A stretch of 64,000 bases of DNA, from the NCBI RefSeq assembly GCF_004331485.1, contig NZ_SJKD01000008.1, positions 248,001 to 312,000 on the forward strand, read 5' to 3'. Both the position numbers and the translations under genes were made by a program. Below, one piece after another: positions 15,717-26,447 of this stretch. The notes under the pieces were generated by a model. That model was not told the origin of the DNA, did not search any database, and was given only the letters and a program-made list of their open reading frames with translations. This DNA comes from Kribbella capetownensis. Lineage in GTDB: Bacteria; Actinomycetota; Actinomycetes; Propionibacteriales; Kribbellaceae. Position 1 is the stretch's first letter; every line of letters starts with the position of its first letter.

Positions 15717-16653
15717 TCGAGCGGTGCACGGTACCGTGCGCGTCGCTGCAGTGCGCGTCGCGATCGTTGCCGGAGGCATGGTCTACCTGGAGCGTCGAGT
15801 GGGTCAGCTGATGGCGCTCGGCCAGTAGCCCCTCGATCTTGACCCGGATCTGGTGGCAGTCGAGACCTTGCGCGACCAGGATGTGCGCGGATGCGGCCGG
15901 TTCGCCGGACGTGATCTCCCAGACGTGCAGGTCGTGCACCTCGACCACGCCCTCGACCGCACACAGTTCTGTGCCGAGGGCCTGCGGGTCGATCCGGGCC
16001 GGCGCTGCCTCGAGGAAGATCCGGCCGGAGTCGCGGACCAGCGAGACGCCCGCCTTCAGCATCAGCGCGGCGACCACCAGCGCGGCGATCGCGTCGGCGC
16101 GGGCGAAGCCGGTGAGCAGGACGACGAGACCGGCGATGGCCGTCGCGATGAACGCGAAGAGGTCGTTGAGGATGTGCTGGAACGCGCCCTCGACGTTCAG
16201 GCTGGAGCGGTTCGCCTTGCTGATCAGATAGGTGGCCAGCAGGTTGACCGCGATGCCGACGACACCGGTGATCAGCACCAGGGCGCCCTTCACCTCGGGC
16301 GGGTCGATCATCCGGTTGACCGCTTCATAGACGAAGTACGCCGCCAGCAGGAGCAGCGTGATCCCATTGGCCTGGGCGGACAGGATCTCGACCCGCTTGA
16401 AGCCGTACGTGAACCCGCCGGCCGGCGGACGGGCGGCCAGCCGGATCGCGATCAGCGCGAGGATGATTGCGATCGCGTCGGTGAGCATGTGCGCCGCGTC
16501 GGTGATCAAGGCCAGCGATCCGGCCGCGAGACCGACTACAACCTCGGCCACCATGAAGCCGACGATCAGTGCGAGCGCACCGCTGAGCAGCTTCCGGTCC
16601 GCTTCCGCACTCACCCCATGGCCGTGCCCGTGGCCGTGTGCCTCGGCGGTCAT
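15670..16653 (-). CDS. Cation diffusion facilitator metal efflux transporter
   Basis: A 327-residue CDF protein with a His-rich N-terminus (HGHGHGHG), six membrane segments, the metal site in TDAAHMLTDA and the paired site after FQHILNDLFAF, and a cytoplasmic C-terminal domain (LGTELCAVEGVVEVHDLHVWEITSGE). It exports Zn, Co or Cd in exchange for protons. It overlaps the upstream ArsR-type gene by 4 nt (ATGA), so regulator and exporter are coupled. The C-terminal tail beyond 300 is His/Asp-rich (NDRDAHCSDAHGTVHR), an extra potential metal-binding segment. Confidence 0.93.
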   Translation of the reverse strand: MTAEAHGHGHGHGVSAEADRKLLSGALALIVGFMVAEVVVGLAAGSLALITDAAHMLTDAIAIILALIAIRLAARPPAGGFTYGFKRVEILSAQANGITLLLLAAYFVYEAVNRMIDPPEVKGALVLITGVVGIAVNLLATYLISKANRSSLNVEGAFQHILNDLFAFIATAIAGLVVLLTGFARADAIAALVVAALMLKAGVSLVRDSGRIFLEAAPARIDPQALGTELCAVEGVVEVHDLHVWEITSGEPAASAHILVAQGLDCHQIRVKIEGLLAERHQLTHSTLQVDHASGNDRDAHCSDAHGTVHRSITAAGTGPDPAIPNH

Positions 16654-17063
16654 GCCCCGGACCTCTCCGGGTGGATCGCGTCGGTGTGCTCGGTGTGCGC
16701 GACGGCGAGGTCGACCAGCATCCGCACGTGTGCGTCGTCCAGGCGGTAGTACGCCATCCGGCCGTCCCGCCGTACGGCGACCACGCGGTGGGCACGCAGC
16801 AGCCGGAGCGCGTGCGAGGTCGCGGACTCGCTGAGGCCGGTCACCGCGGCGAGGTCGCAGACGCACAGTTCGCCGTCGAGCAGCGCCACCAGCAGCTTCA
16901 GCCGGCGCGGATCGCCGAGCAGGCTGAAGACATCGGCGGTGTCGACGATGTCGTCCTCCCCCGGCATCCTGGCATTGACGCTCGCCACCCGTTCCGGGTC
17001 CACGACCCGGACGTTGCAGGCGTCGATCGCCGCGCTGCCCTGCACATCTGCAGAACTCTTCAT
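16650..17063 (-). CDS. ArsR/SmtB-family metal-sensing repressor
   Basis: A 137-residue winged-helix repressor (DVFSLLGDPRRLKLLVALLDGELCVCDLAAVTGLSESATSHALRLLRAHRVV). The CVC pair in the alpha-3 helix plus Cys16 near the N-terminus suggests a thiolate site for Cd, Pb or As; a His/Asp-rich C-terminal helix (HVRMLVDLAVAHTEHTDAIH) suggests a Zn-type alpha-5 site as well. It is the first gene of the operon with the CDF transporter and presumably represses both until metal binds. Confidence 0.9.
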   Translation of the reverse strand: MKSSADVQGSAAIDACNVRVVDPERVASVNARMPGEDDIVDTADVFSLLGDPRRLKLLVALLDGELCVCDLAAVTGLSESATSHALRLLRAHRVVAVRRDGRMAYYRLDDAHVRMLVDLAVAHTEHTDAIHPERSGA

Positions 17064-17101
17064 ATGTCGACGGTAGTGCAGCGGTCACCGCCAGGCAACA
17101 A

Positions 17102-17740
17102 TCAGGCCAGGCCGAGGCGGTAGGCGTACGCGACGGCTTGGGCGCGGTCGCGGAGGTTGGCCTTGGCGAAGAGGTGGTTGATGTGCGTCTTGACCGTGGC
17201 CTCGCTGACGACCAGGCGACGGGCGATCTCCGTGTTCGACAGTCCGTCGGCGATCAGGCGCAGTACCTCGATCTCGCGGGGTGTGAGGCCCGAGCCGGCG
17301 AGGTCAGCGGGCTTTGGGGTTGCGGCGCCTTCGATCAGGCGGCGCTGGACCTCGGCGTCGAGGATGGATTGCCCGGCCGCGGCCGCTTGCAAGGCCCGCC
17401 CGATCGACTCGGCATCCGCGTCCTTGGTGAGGAACCCACGTGCACCGGCGCGCAACGCGGACAGCACCGATTCGTCGTCGCTATAGGTCGTGAGTACGAC
17501 GACCTCCGTGCCGGGGTGGTCCGCGCGGACCCGCCGGGTTGCTTCCACGCCGTCGCACTTCGGCATCCGCAGGTCCACGAGCAGGACGTCGGGGTTGTGC
17601 TCGGCAACCAATCGCACGGCTTCCTCGCCGTCGGAGGCGGCCGCGACGACGTCGATCCCGGGCAGCAGCTTGAGCAACGTGACCAGGCCGTCGCGAACCA
17701 CAGTCTGATCGTCGGCGACCACCACGCGCACTGCACTCAT
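17102..17740 (-). CDS. NarL/LuxR-family response regulator
   Basis: A 212-residue regulator. The receiver domain has the phosphoacceptor Asp56 in LLVDLRMPK with the acidic pair DD at 10-11 and Lys in FLTKDADAE. The LuxR-type HTH is at about 145-205 (LTPREIEVLRLIADGLSNTEIARRLVVSEATVKTHINHLF). It overlaps the upstream histidine kinase gene by 4 nt, so they form a two-component pair. Confidence 0.93.
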   Translation of the reverse strand: MSAVRVVVADDQTVVRDGLVTLLKLLPGIDVVAAASDGEEAVRLVAEHNPDVLLVDLRMPKCDGVEATRRVRADHPGTEVVVLTTYSDDESVLSALRAGARGFLTKDADAESIGRALQAAAAGQSILDAEVQRRLIEGAATPKPADLAGSGLTPREIEVLRLIADGLSNTEIARRLVVSEATVKTHINHLFAKANLRDRAQAVAYAYRLGLA

Positions 17741-18888
17741 ACCGGAATCCTCAGTTCTACCCGCCAGCCCTCGGACGTCGGACCGGCCTCGACCGATCCG
17801 CCGACGAGGTCGGCCCGTTCCTTCATCCCGAGCAGACCATAGCCGCCGGGCGTCGGCTGCGCCGGACGCTTCCCCGGCCTGTCCTCGACGGTCAGCCGGA
17901 CATCATCGGCGTACCGGAGCCGTACGTCGACCGGTGCGCCCGGCGCGTGCTTGCGGGTGTTCGCCAGCGCCTCCTGCAGCGTCCGGTACAGCGTGCTCAT
18001 CACGTCGGCGGACAACTCCCGCGCCTCCCCCTCCACCTCGAAGTCCGCCGCTGCCCCACTCTCCAGCCGGTACGACGTGACCAGATCGCCGAGCGCCCGT
18101 ACGTCGGGAACCGCGTCTTCCCGCAGCGCGGCTACGGCACGCCTCGCCTCGGCCAAACCTTCGACCGCCAGCCCCTGCGCTCGCGTCACCTGCTCGACCG
18201 CCTCGGGCGATGCGCCGTCCCGGATCAGCATCAGCCGCGCGCCTTGCAGACTCAACGACAGTCCGGCCAGCGAATGCGCCAGTACGTCGTGCACGTCGCG
18301 GGCAATCCGAGCGCGTTCGGCCAGGGCGGCGGCGCGGCCGTGTTCCTCGATCGCCGCCTGCTTCCGGGCCAGCGAGACTTCCAGGTCCTCGAGCTGGGAC
18401 TCCCGGTTCCGGCGGTTGATCGAAGCCAGTACCAGGGCCACCAACCCGAAGGCCGGTCCAACCGCCCCCGCCACCGAACCGGCCGTGACGTAGAGCGGCA
18501 CCGAGGCACCCACCACACCGATGACGACCACCGCGATCTCGCGCGGCCCGGCCCGGTGATATCGGACCGCCGCTCTCGACACCCAGAACGGCAGCAGGAT
18601 CAACGGACTCTGCGGCAACGCGAACCACAGCAGCGATCCGGCGACCGCGAACACCAGCAACCCGTAGGTGGCGTCGCCCAACGGCTCGCCGTACCGGAGC
18701 CCGAAGAGCGAGAAGTTGCTGATGACAACAAGTACCGCGAGGACGAGGATCACCGGGTACGGCAGCCGGTGCGGGTCCCCGCCGCCCGCGAAGACCAGCG
18801 TTCCGATCGTCAGTACGCCGGGGAACGCACGGATCAGGAGCCCGGGCGCGCTGGCGGCCCGCACCCGGCTCCTGAGCGTCGACGTCAT
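17737..18888 (-). CDS. Sensor histidine kinase, NarL-partner class (HisKA_3)
   Basis: A 383-residue kinase with five to six membrane segments in residues 15-160, a HisKA_3 dimerisation helix with the phosphorylated His200 (ARIARDVHDVLAHSLAG) and a C-terminal HATPase region (LQEALANTRKHAPGAPVDV, YGLLGMKERADLVGG). Translationally coupled to the response regulator downstream. The membrane protein gene 18896-19384 lies 7 bp upstream and probably completes the operon. Confidence 0.92.
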   Translation of the reverse strand: MTSTLRSRVRAASAPGLLIRAFPGVLTIGTLVFAGGGDPHRLPYPVILVLAVLVVISNFSLFGLRYGEPLGDATYGLLVFAVAGSLLWFALPQSPLILLPFWVSRAAVRYHRAGPREIAVVVIGVVGASVPLYVTAGSVAGAVGPAFGLVALVLASINRRNRESQLEDLEVSLARKQAAIEEHGRAAALAERARIARDVHDVLAHSLAGLSLSLQGARLMLIRDGASPEAVEQVTRAQGLAVEGLAEARRAVAALREDAVPDVRALGDLVTSYRLESGAAADFEVEGEARELSADVMSTLYRTLQEALANTRKHAPGAPVDVRLRYADDVRLTVEDRPGKRPAQPTPGGYGLLGMKERADLVGGSVEAGPTSEGWRVELRIPV

Positions 18889-18895
18889 ACCGTCA

Positions 18896-19384
18896 TCATG
18901 CCCGTTCGACCGCGAGCGGGATGTGCATGCTCAGCGCCCGGCGGTAGATCATCGCGTTCTGTGCGGCGATGGTGAGACCGATGGTCAGCGCGAGCGTCGC
19001 GTGGTTCAGCGTGCCGTGCGGCCAGATCGCCGGCGCGGTGAACGCGGCGCCGATCCGGATCCCGAGCGTCGCGATCCAGAGCGCGAGCGTGGCACCCGTC
19101 CCCTTCTGGTACAGCCCGTCCTCGCGCTGCGTGAGGTGCAGACTCGCACCGCGGGACAGGCCGAGTCCGACCAGTACGACGCAGTCCAGCATCAGGAACG
19201 CGATCTCGCCGGTCGACGCCGTACCGAGCGCCGCCGGTAGCGGCAGCAAGCCGATGATGAGCAGGATCGCCGGCATCAGCATCAGCGACCGCTGCGTGAC
19301 CAGCGACCCGGTGATCTGCCGGCCGACGACCCGGAACAGCACCCACAGCCCTACCAAGATCCCCACCACTACTCCGGCCGACAT
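18896..19384 (-). CDS. Membrane protein of the two-component operon (DUF1453-like)
   Basis: A 162-residue protein with about four or five hydrophobic segments. It resembles the small DUF1453-type membrane proteins often found in actinobacterial two-component operons, although my family assignment is tentative. It lies 7 bp before the kinase gene on the same strand. It may act as an accessory sensor, or its abundance may be a target of the system. Confidence 0.7.
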   Translation of the reverse strand: MSAGVVVGILVGLWVLFRVVGRQITGSLVTQRSLMLMPAILLIIGLLPLPAALGTASTGEIAFLMLDCVVLVGLGLSRGASLHLTQREDGLYQKGTGATLALWIATLGIRIGAAFTAPAIWPHGTLNHATLALTIGLTIAAQNAMIYRRALSMHIPLAVERA

Positions 19385-19545
19385 CTGTCAGTTCCTTTCC
19401 GAGGAGGTTGTTCGTTGCTGGTGACAACACTCCCCGGATCCGGTCCCCTGAACGTCAGCCCGCGGTTCGCACCCGGGTGGATCCCGGATCTCAACCCCAG
19501 GGTTGACCCCGCCCAGCCCACGTCTGCTGGGCTGGCCCACGAGAT

Positions 19546-19584
19546 GGTGGGTTGGCCCACCGGAATCCGGTTGGCCAACCCACC
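19546..19584 (-). terminator. 39-nt near-perfect hairpin after the ABC-F gene
   Basis: A 19-bp inverted repeat with one mismatch around a single central base: left arm starts GGTGGGTTGGCC at 19546, right arm ends GGCCAACCCACC at 19584. It lies 39 bp beyond the ABC-F stop. Additional smaller stems (TCAACCC/GGGTTGA near 19495 and GCCCAGC/GCTGGGC near 19511-19532) surround it, making a cluster of three hairpins. Confidence 0.7.
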
Positions 19585-19622
19585 CGGGGCTGGGTCAGCC
19601 CATCAGACGGGTGGGGACGGGG

Positions 19623-21221
<1,599 letters not shown>

Positions 21222-21353
21222 GATGGTTACTCTCCGTGATAGCCAAGGGACGCACTTCGGGTACGGAAGCGGGTCCCGCAGCTAGACACAGAGGCAAGTA
21301 GCCATAAATCCAAGTTACCGACTACCTCAAGGTCCCGTCACTCGAATTACTAC

Positions 21354-22811
21354 TCAGGGGGTTTTGGCGGGGAGTTCTACTACGAAGCGGGCGCCGCCGG
21401 AGGGGCGGGTGGTGACGTGGATGGTGCCGTGGTGCCATTGGACGTGGCGGGCGACGATGGCCAGTCCCAGGCCGACACCGCGACCTCGGCCACTGGTTTC
21501 GCCGCGGCCGAAGCGCTGGAAGATGCGCTCGCGATCCTCCGGCGCGATCCCGGGACCGGCGTCGTCGACGGTGATGATCACGCCGAGCCCACCGGCCTCG
21601 ACGCCGACACCCTTGCAACCCCCGGCGTGGTCCTCGGCGTTCTCGACCAGGTTCGCGATCACCCGCTCGAGCCGGCGCTTGTCCGCCTGCAGCGTCAGCC
21701 CCTCGGCCTCCGGCGCGACCGTCGTCACCTCACGTCCGGCCGTCGCGTCGGCCGCAGCCCGGACCAGGTCAGCGATCCGCACGATCTCCCGGCTGCCCTG
21801 ATCACCACCGTCGTCCCGCGAGATCTCCAGCAGATCGATCACCAGCCGCCGGAACCGATCCAGGTCGTCACCGAGCAACTCGACCGGCTCCCGCACTGCG
21901 CTGGGAAGCTCAGTCCGATGGTTCTGGATCAACTGCATCGAGTTGAGCATCGTCATCAACGGCGTACGCAACTCATGACTCACGTCACTCGCGAACCGCG
22001 CGTCCGCCGCCACCCGCCGTTCCAGATTCGCCGCGGTCTGGTTGAACGATCGGGCCAGCCCGCCGAGGTCCCGGTCGTTCTCCGCCTCCAGCCGCGCATC
22101 CAGCCGCCCGCGCGCCACCGCGTCCGCCACCTTGGTCAGCGCCGCCAGCGGCCGCAGCGCCAGCGTGCTCGCCAGCCGTCCGACCGCCAGGCCGATCATC
22201 GCGGTCACGATCGCCGCGGCGACGAGCGTGATCTTCAGCGTCCGCAGCGTCCCGTCGAGACTCGCCAGCGGGTGCCATTCGAAGAACGCGGTACCCGGCT
22301 GCTTCATCGGTACGCCGACCGCCAGCACGTGCTGCCCGCCCACGGTGAGACTTCGATTCGCCGCCGTACCGTTCCGGACTGTGGTGACCAGGTCGGTCGG
22401 CAGGTCGGACGGCTTCCCGGTCAGGGAGTACCAGGTGTTGTCGTAGTAGACCATCGAGGCGGCCGCATCCGTGGACGGCAGGCTGGTCAGCAGATCCGTC
22501 ACGCCGACGTCCGGGTCCGGCGTCAGACTGCCGCACTCGGCCTGCTGACGCACCGGCCGGCACGGCTGTGGTGCGCCGAACAGCCCGTAGTGGAACGCCG
22601 CCGCGTTGTCGGCCGTCTCGACCATCGCCGAGGACTCGCGCTGCTCGGTGAGGTAGTCGGACACGACACCCCAGGTGACCAACGCCAGCACGGACGACAG
22701 TCCGAGCGCGAGCAGGCCGTAGGCCACCATCACACGCCCGCGCAGGCCGGGCTTGAGGCCCGTCCTGCCCCATCGCAGCCCCAGTCGCCGCCCCAGTCGC
22801 CGTCGCCGCAA
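21354..22811 (-). CDS. Sensor histidine kinase with HAMP domain
   Basis: A 485-residue kinase with a first membrane segment near residue 30, an extracytoplasmic sensing region (about 50-190) containing two Cys, a second segment near 195-215, a HAMP domain, HisKA with FASDVSHELRTPL and a HATPase domain (NLVENAEDHAGG, DAGPGIAPEDRERIFQRFGRG, GVGLGLAIVARHV). It begins at TTG 22811, 2 nt after the response-regulator stop, and is therefore coupled. The layout resembles MtrB/CseC-type kinases. The signal is unknown. Confidence 0.91.
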   Translation of the reverse strand: MRRRRLGRRLGLRWGRTGLKPGLRGRVMVAYGLLALGLSSVLALVTWGVVSDYLTEQRESSAMVETADNAAAFHYGLFGAPQPCRPVRQQAECGSLTPDPDVGVTDLLTSLPSTDAAASMVYYDNTWYSLTGKPSDLPTDLVTTVRNGTAANRSLTVGGQHVLAVGVPMKQPGTAFFEWHPLASLDGTLRTLKITLVAAAIVTAMIGLAVGRLASTLALRPLAALTKVADAVARGRLDARLEAENDRDLGGLARSFNQTAANLERRVAADARFASDVSHELRTPLMTMLNSMQLIQNHRTELPSAVREPVELLGDDLDRFRRLVIDLLEISRDDGGDQGSREIVRIADLVRAAADATAGREVTTVAPEAEGLTLQADKRRLERVIANLVENAEDHAGGCKGVGVEAGGLGVIITVDDAGPGIAPEDRERIFQRFGRGETSGRGRGVGLGLAIVARHVQWHHGTIHVTTRPSGGARFVVELPAKTP

Positions 22812-22813
22812 CG

Positions 22814-23497
22814 TCAGCTCACCAGTCGATAGCCCAGGCCGCGGGCGGTGACGAGATGCTTCGGACTGGCCGGGTCGTGCTCGATCTTCAGCCGCAGCCG
22901 GCGGATGTGTACGTCGACGATCCGGCTGTCACCGAAGTACCCGTAGCCCCAGACCTTGGACAGCAGTTGCTCACGGCTCAGTACCTTGCCCTCGGCCCCG
23001 GCCAGCTCGGCGAGCAGCTTGAACTCGGTCCGGGTCAGCGGCAGCACGGAATCGCCGCGGGTCACCTCGGCCCCGGGAACGTCGATCGTGAGGTCACCGA
23101 CCACGAGTACGTCGGGTTGCCGCGCGTTGGCCGGCTCGACCCGGCGCAGCAGGGCGCGGATCCGGGCCGACAACTCCTTGGCAACGAGTGGTTTCGTCAC
23201 GTAGTCGTCGGCACCCGCCTCCAGCCCGGCGACCACGTCGTGACTGTCGGTGCGCGCGGTCACCATGATGACCGGTACGTCGCTGGCGCGGCGGATCTCG
23301 CGGCAGACCGTGAATCCGTCCCGGTCCGGCAGCATCAGATCCAGCAGCACCACGTCCGGTGGTTCCCGGCGCAGCGCGGCCAGAGCGTCGTACCCGTTGG
23401 CCGCCTCGGCGACCTGGTACCCCTCGTCCTCCAAGGCGAGCCGGAGCACCCGACGGATGCGTGGCTCGTCGTCGACCAGTAACAGGCTGTGTGGCAC
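22814..23497 (-). CDS. OmpR-family response regulator
   Basis: A 227-residue regulator. The receiver contains LLLVDDEPRIRRVLRL and the phosphoacceptor in DVVLLDLMLPDRDG, and the winged-helix domain ends with GYGYFGDSRIVDVHIRRLRLKIE and LVTARGLGYRLVS. GTG 23497 (VPHSLLLVDD) is the likely start, since the upstream seven codons are not typical. Operon with the kinase 21354-22811. Confidence 0.92.
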   Translation of the reverse strand: MPHSLLLVDDEPRIRRVLRLALEDEGYQVAEAANGYDALAALRREPPDVVLLDLMLPDRDGFTVCREIRRASDVPVIMVTARTDSHDVVAGLEAGADDYVTKPLVAKELSARIRALLRRVEPANARQPDVLVVGDLTIDVPGAEVTRGDSVLPLTRTEFKLLAELAGAEGKVLSREQLLSKVWGYGYFGDSRIVDVHIRRLRLKIEHDPASPKHLVTARGLGYRLVS

Positions 23498-23664
23498 GCA
23501 TCCAGTGTCCCGCACCACCGGAGCGGGCGGCGGTTACGGCTGTCATGAATCCGTCATGTTCGCGCCGGGCCGAAGGTGACAACCTCTTGACGCTTCGGTG
23601 ACCCGGGCGGACGGCGCGCGGAAGGGTCCTAATTTCGGCGCTATCGAGTCCCGGAGGAGGACCA

Positions 23665-25461
23665 ATGGCCAGAAGACGGCTGGCGGCAGTATCCCTTGCC
23701 GCCGTGGCGGCGCTCGTCGCGCTCGCCGCATGCAGTAACGGTGGCACGACACCAACCGGATCCGGAGGTGACAGCGCCACTCCCGTGAAGGGCGGAACCC
23801 TGAACATGCTCGGGGCCGGCGACGTCGACTACATGGATCCCAACATCAGCTACTACTCGGTCGGCTACCTGGGTCTGCGGCTGTGGAGCCGGCAGTTGTT
23901 CACGTACCCGGCCGAACCGGGGGGCAAGAACACCTCGCCGGTCGCGGACCTGGCCATGGACACCCCGACCACCGCGAACGGCGGGCTGAGCGCCGACGGC
24001 AAGACGTACACGATCAAGATCCGCCCGGGAGCGAAGTGGGGTACCTCCCCCGCCCGCCAGGTGACGGCGGCCGACGTGGTCCGCGGCGTGAAGCGCACCG
24101 CGAACCCGGTCCAGCCTTTCGGCGGCATCCCGGACTTCGCCAACCTGCTCGTCGGGTACAAGGCGTTCGCCGACGGGTTCGCCAAGGCCCCGAAGACGGT
24201 CGCGGGCCTGAAGGACTACATCGAGAAGACCCCGCTGCCCGGGGTGGAGGCCAAGGACGACGCGACCGTCGTCTTCCACCTGACCCAGAAGGCGACGTAC
24301 TTCGTCGACATGCTGACGCTGTCCGCCTTCTCGCCGGCTCCGATCGAGTCGCTGAACTACCTGCCGGCCAGCACGGAGCTGGGCAACCACTTCCCGTCCG
24401 ACGGGCCGTACAAGATCGACTCGTGGGTGCCGACCAAGTCGATCAACTTCTCCCGCAACCCGGCCTGGGACCCGGCCAGTGACCCGGTCCGCAAGGCGTA
24501 CGTCGACAAGATCGTGGTGAACGAGACCGTCACCCAGGACTCGGTCCAGCAACAGCTGCAGACCGGTACGCCGACCGCCGACATGGAATGGGACGTCGCA
24601 CCGCCGCCGTCGCAACTGGCCGGCCTGCAGGCGAAGAAGGACCCGAATCTCAACATCGGCGACACCGCGAGCACGAACCCGTACGTCGTCTACAACACCG
24701 CCTCGCCGAACAACAACAAGGCGCTGGCGAACCCGAAGGTGCGGCAGGCGATCAGCTACGCGATCAACCGGGACCACATCATCCAGGTGCTCGGCGGCAA
24801 GACGCTGAACCCGCCGCTCACCCATGTCCTGCCGGACGTGATCCTCGGATCGAAGCCGAACGACCCCTATCCGTACAACCCGGACAAGGCCAAGCAGTTG
24901 CTCGCCGAGGCCGGCTACCCGAACCTCACGCTGAAGTTCCTCTACCGCAACGCGAGCGAGGGCAGCAGCAAGACGTTCCAGACGATCCAGCAGGACCTGA
25001 CCAAGGCCGGCATCACGGTGACCGGCGTACCGTCGCCGAACGCGGACTTCTACGTGAAGTACCTGCAGGTGCCGGACGTGGCCAAGCGCGGGGTCTGGGA
25101 CCTGTCCCTGGCCAGCTGGGGCGCGGACTGGTACGGCAACGCGGCGCTGTCGTTCTTCAACCCGCTGTTCTCGGGTGAGCCGTCGTTCCCGCCGGTGGGC
25201 AGCAACTTCGGTCTCTACAACGACCCGCAGACCAACGACCTGATCGACCAGGCGATCGCCGCGCCGACGACGGACGCCGCCGCGGAGCTGTGGGCCAAGG
25301 CCGACGCCCGGGTGATGGAGCAGGCCGCCTTCTACCCGGTGACCAACAACAAGCAGTCGAGCTACCACGCCACGCAGGTGCACAACGCCATCTACGTTCC
25401 GTCCCTGCAGAACTTCGACCCGGCGAACGTCTGGCTGTCCCAGGACAAGCAGGGCGGCTGA
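23665..25461 (+). CDS. ABC transporter substrate-binding lipoprotein, family 5 (peptide/nickel)
   Basis: A 598-residue extracytoplasmic solute-binding protein. It has a lipoprotein signal with the lipobox LAAC at residues 20-23, then a GTLNMLGAGDVDYMDPN start of the mature domain and the SBP_bac_5 segments (YTIKIRPGAKWGTSPARQVTAADVV, PKVRQAISYAINRDHII). It should bind oligopeptides or similar compounds. Start ATG 23665 with GGAGGAGG upstream. It is the first gene of a five-gene operon with ATPases and permeases. Confidence 0.94.
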   Translation: MARRRLAAVSLAAVAALVALAACSNGGTTPTGSGGDSATPVKGGTLNMLGAGDVDYMDPNISYYSVGYLGLRLWSRQLFTYPAEPGGKNTSPVADLAMDTPTTANGGLSADGKTYTIKIRPGAKWGTSPARQVTAADVVRGVKRTANPVQPFGGIPDFANLLVGYKAFADGFAKAPKTVAGLKDYIEKTPLPGVEAKDDATVVFHLTQKATYFVDMLTLSAFSPAPIESLNYLPASTELGNHFPSDGPYKIDSWVPTKSINFSRNPAWDPASDPVRKAYVDKIVVNETVTQDSVQQQLQTGTPTADMEWDVAPPPSQLAGLQAKKDPNLNIGDTASTNPYVVYNTASPNNNKALANPKVRQAISYAINRDHIIQVLGGKTLNPPLTHVLPDVILGSKPNDPYPYNPDKAKQLLAEAGYPNLTLKFLYRNASEGSSKTFQTIQQDLTKAGITVTGVPSPNADFYVKYLQVPDVAKRGVWDLSLASWGADWYGNAALSFFNPLFSGEPSFPPVGSNFGLYNDPQTNDLIDQAIAAPTTDAAAELWAKADARVMEQAAFYPVTNNKQSSYHATQVHNAIYVPSLQNFDPANVWLSQDKQGG

Positions 25462-25466
25462 ACCTC

Positions 25467-26447
25467 ATGGCCCTGCTTGAAGTAAGAGATCTTCGGGTCT
25501 CCTTCGACACCCCGGACGGCACCGTCCGCGCCGTCCGGGGCCTGTCGTTCGACGTCGAGGCCGGACAGACGTTGGCGGTGGTCGGCGAGTCCGGGTCGGG
25601 CAAGAGCGTCTCCACCCAGACCATCACCGGTCTGACCCGCGGCGCCCAGGTGTCCGGTACGGCGTTCTTCGACGGGACGGATCTCATCAGCGCGGACCAG
25701 TCGACCCTGCGCAGGTTGCGCGGGGCGCAGATCGGGATGATCTTCCAGGACCCGCTGTCCAGCCTGCACCCGCACTACCGGATCGGCTGGCAGATCGTCG
25801 AGATGATCCGGGCGCACGACACCGTGATCAGCAAGCAGGCGGCCCGGCAACGGGCCGCCGAGCTGCTCACCCTGGTCGGCATCCCGCGGGCGTCGGAGCG
25901 GATCGACGACTACCCGCACCAGTTCTCCGGCGGGATGCGGCAGCGGGTGATGATCGCGATGGCGATGGCGCTCGACCCGGCGCTGCTGATCGCGGACGAG
26001 CCGACGACCGCGCTCGACGTGACCGTGCAGGCCCAGGTGCTGAACGTGATGCGCCGCCTGCAGGAGCAGTTCGGTACGGCGATCATCCTGATCACCCACG
26101 ACCTCGGCGTGGTGGCGGAGATGGCCGACGAGGTGGTCGTCATGTACGCCGGCGCGGTGATGGAACGGGCACCACGCCGCGACATCTTCTATCGCAACCA
26201 CCACCCGTACACCCAAGGTCTGCTGGCATCACTGCCGGCCCGCAGCGGCGACCGGCTGACCCCGATCGCCGGCAGTCCGCCGAGTCTGATCAGCCTGCCC
26301 GCGGGATGTCCGTTCGCCGCCCGCTGCCCGCACGTGTTCGACAAGTGCCGCACGGAGGCGCCGCCGCTGAGCGACGTCGGTGGCGACCCACGACACCAGT
26401 CGGCCTGCTGGCTGCCCCACACCGTGAGCGAGGCGATCGCGTCATGA
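25467..26447 (+). CDS. Oligopeptide/dipeptide ABC transporter ATP-binding protein (DppD-like)
   Basis: A 326-residue ATPase starting MALLEVRDLRVSFDTPDG, 5 bp after the binding-protein stop. It has Walker A GESGSGKSV, signature FSGGMRQR, Walker B LLIADEPTTALDVT, the H-loop in LITHDLGVVAE, and the C-terminal oligopeptide-transporter extension with conserved cysteines (CPFAARCPHVFDKC). Full family length. Confidence 0.94.
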   Translation: MALLEVRDLRVSFDTPDGTVRAVRGLSFDVEAGQTLAVVGESGSGKSVSTQTITGLTRGAQVSGTAFFDGTDLISADQSTLRRLRGAQIGMIFQDPLSSLHPHYRIGWQIVEMIRAHDTVISKQAARQRAAELLTLVGIPRASERIDDYPHQFSGGMRQRVMIAMAMALDPALLIADEPTTALDVTVQAQVLNVMRRLQEQFGTAIILITHDLGVVAEMADEVVVMYAGAVMERAPRRDIFYRNHHPYTQGLLASLPARSGDRLTPIAGSPPSLISLPAGCPFAARCPHVFDKCRTEAPPLSDVGGDPRHQSACWLPHTVSEAIAS

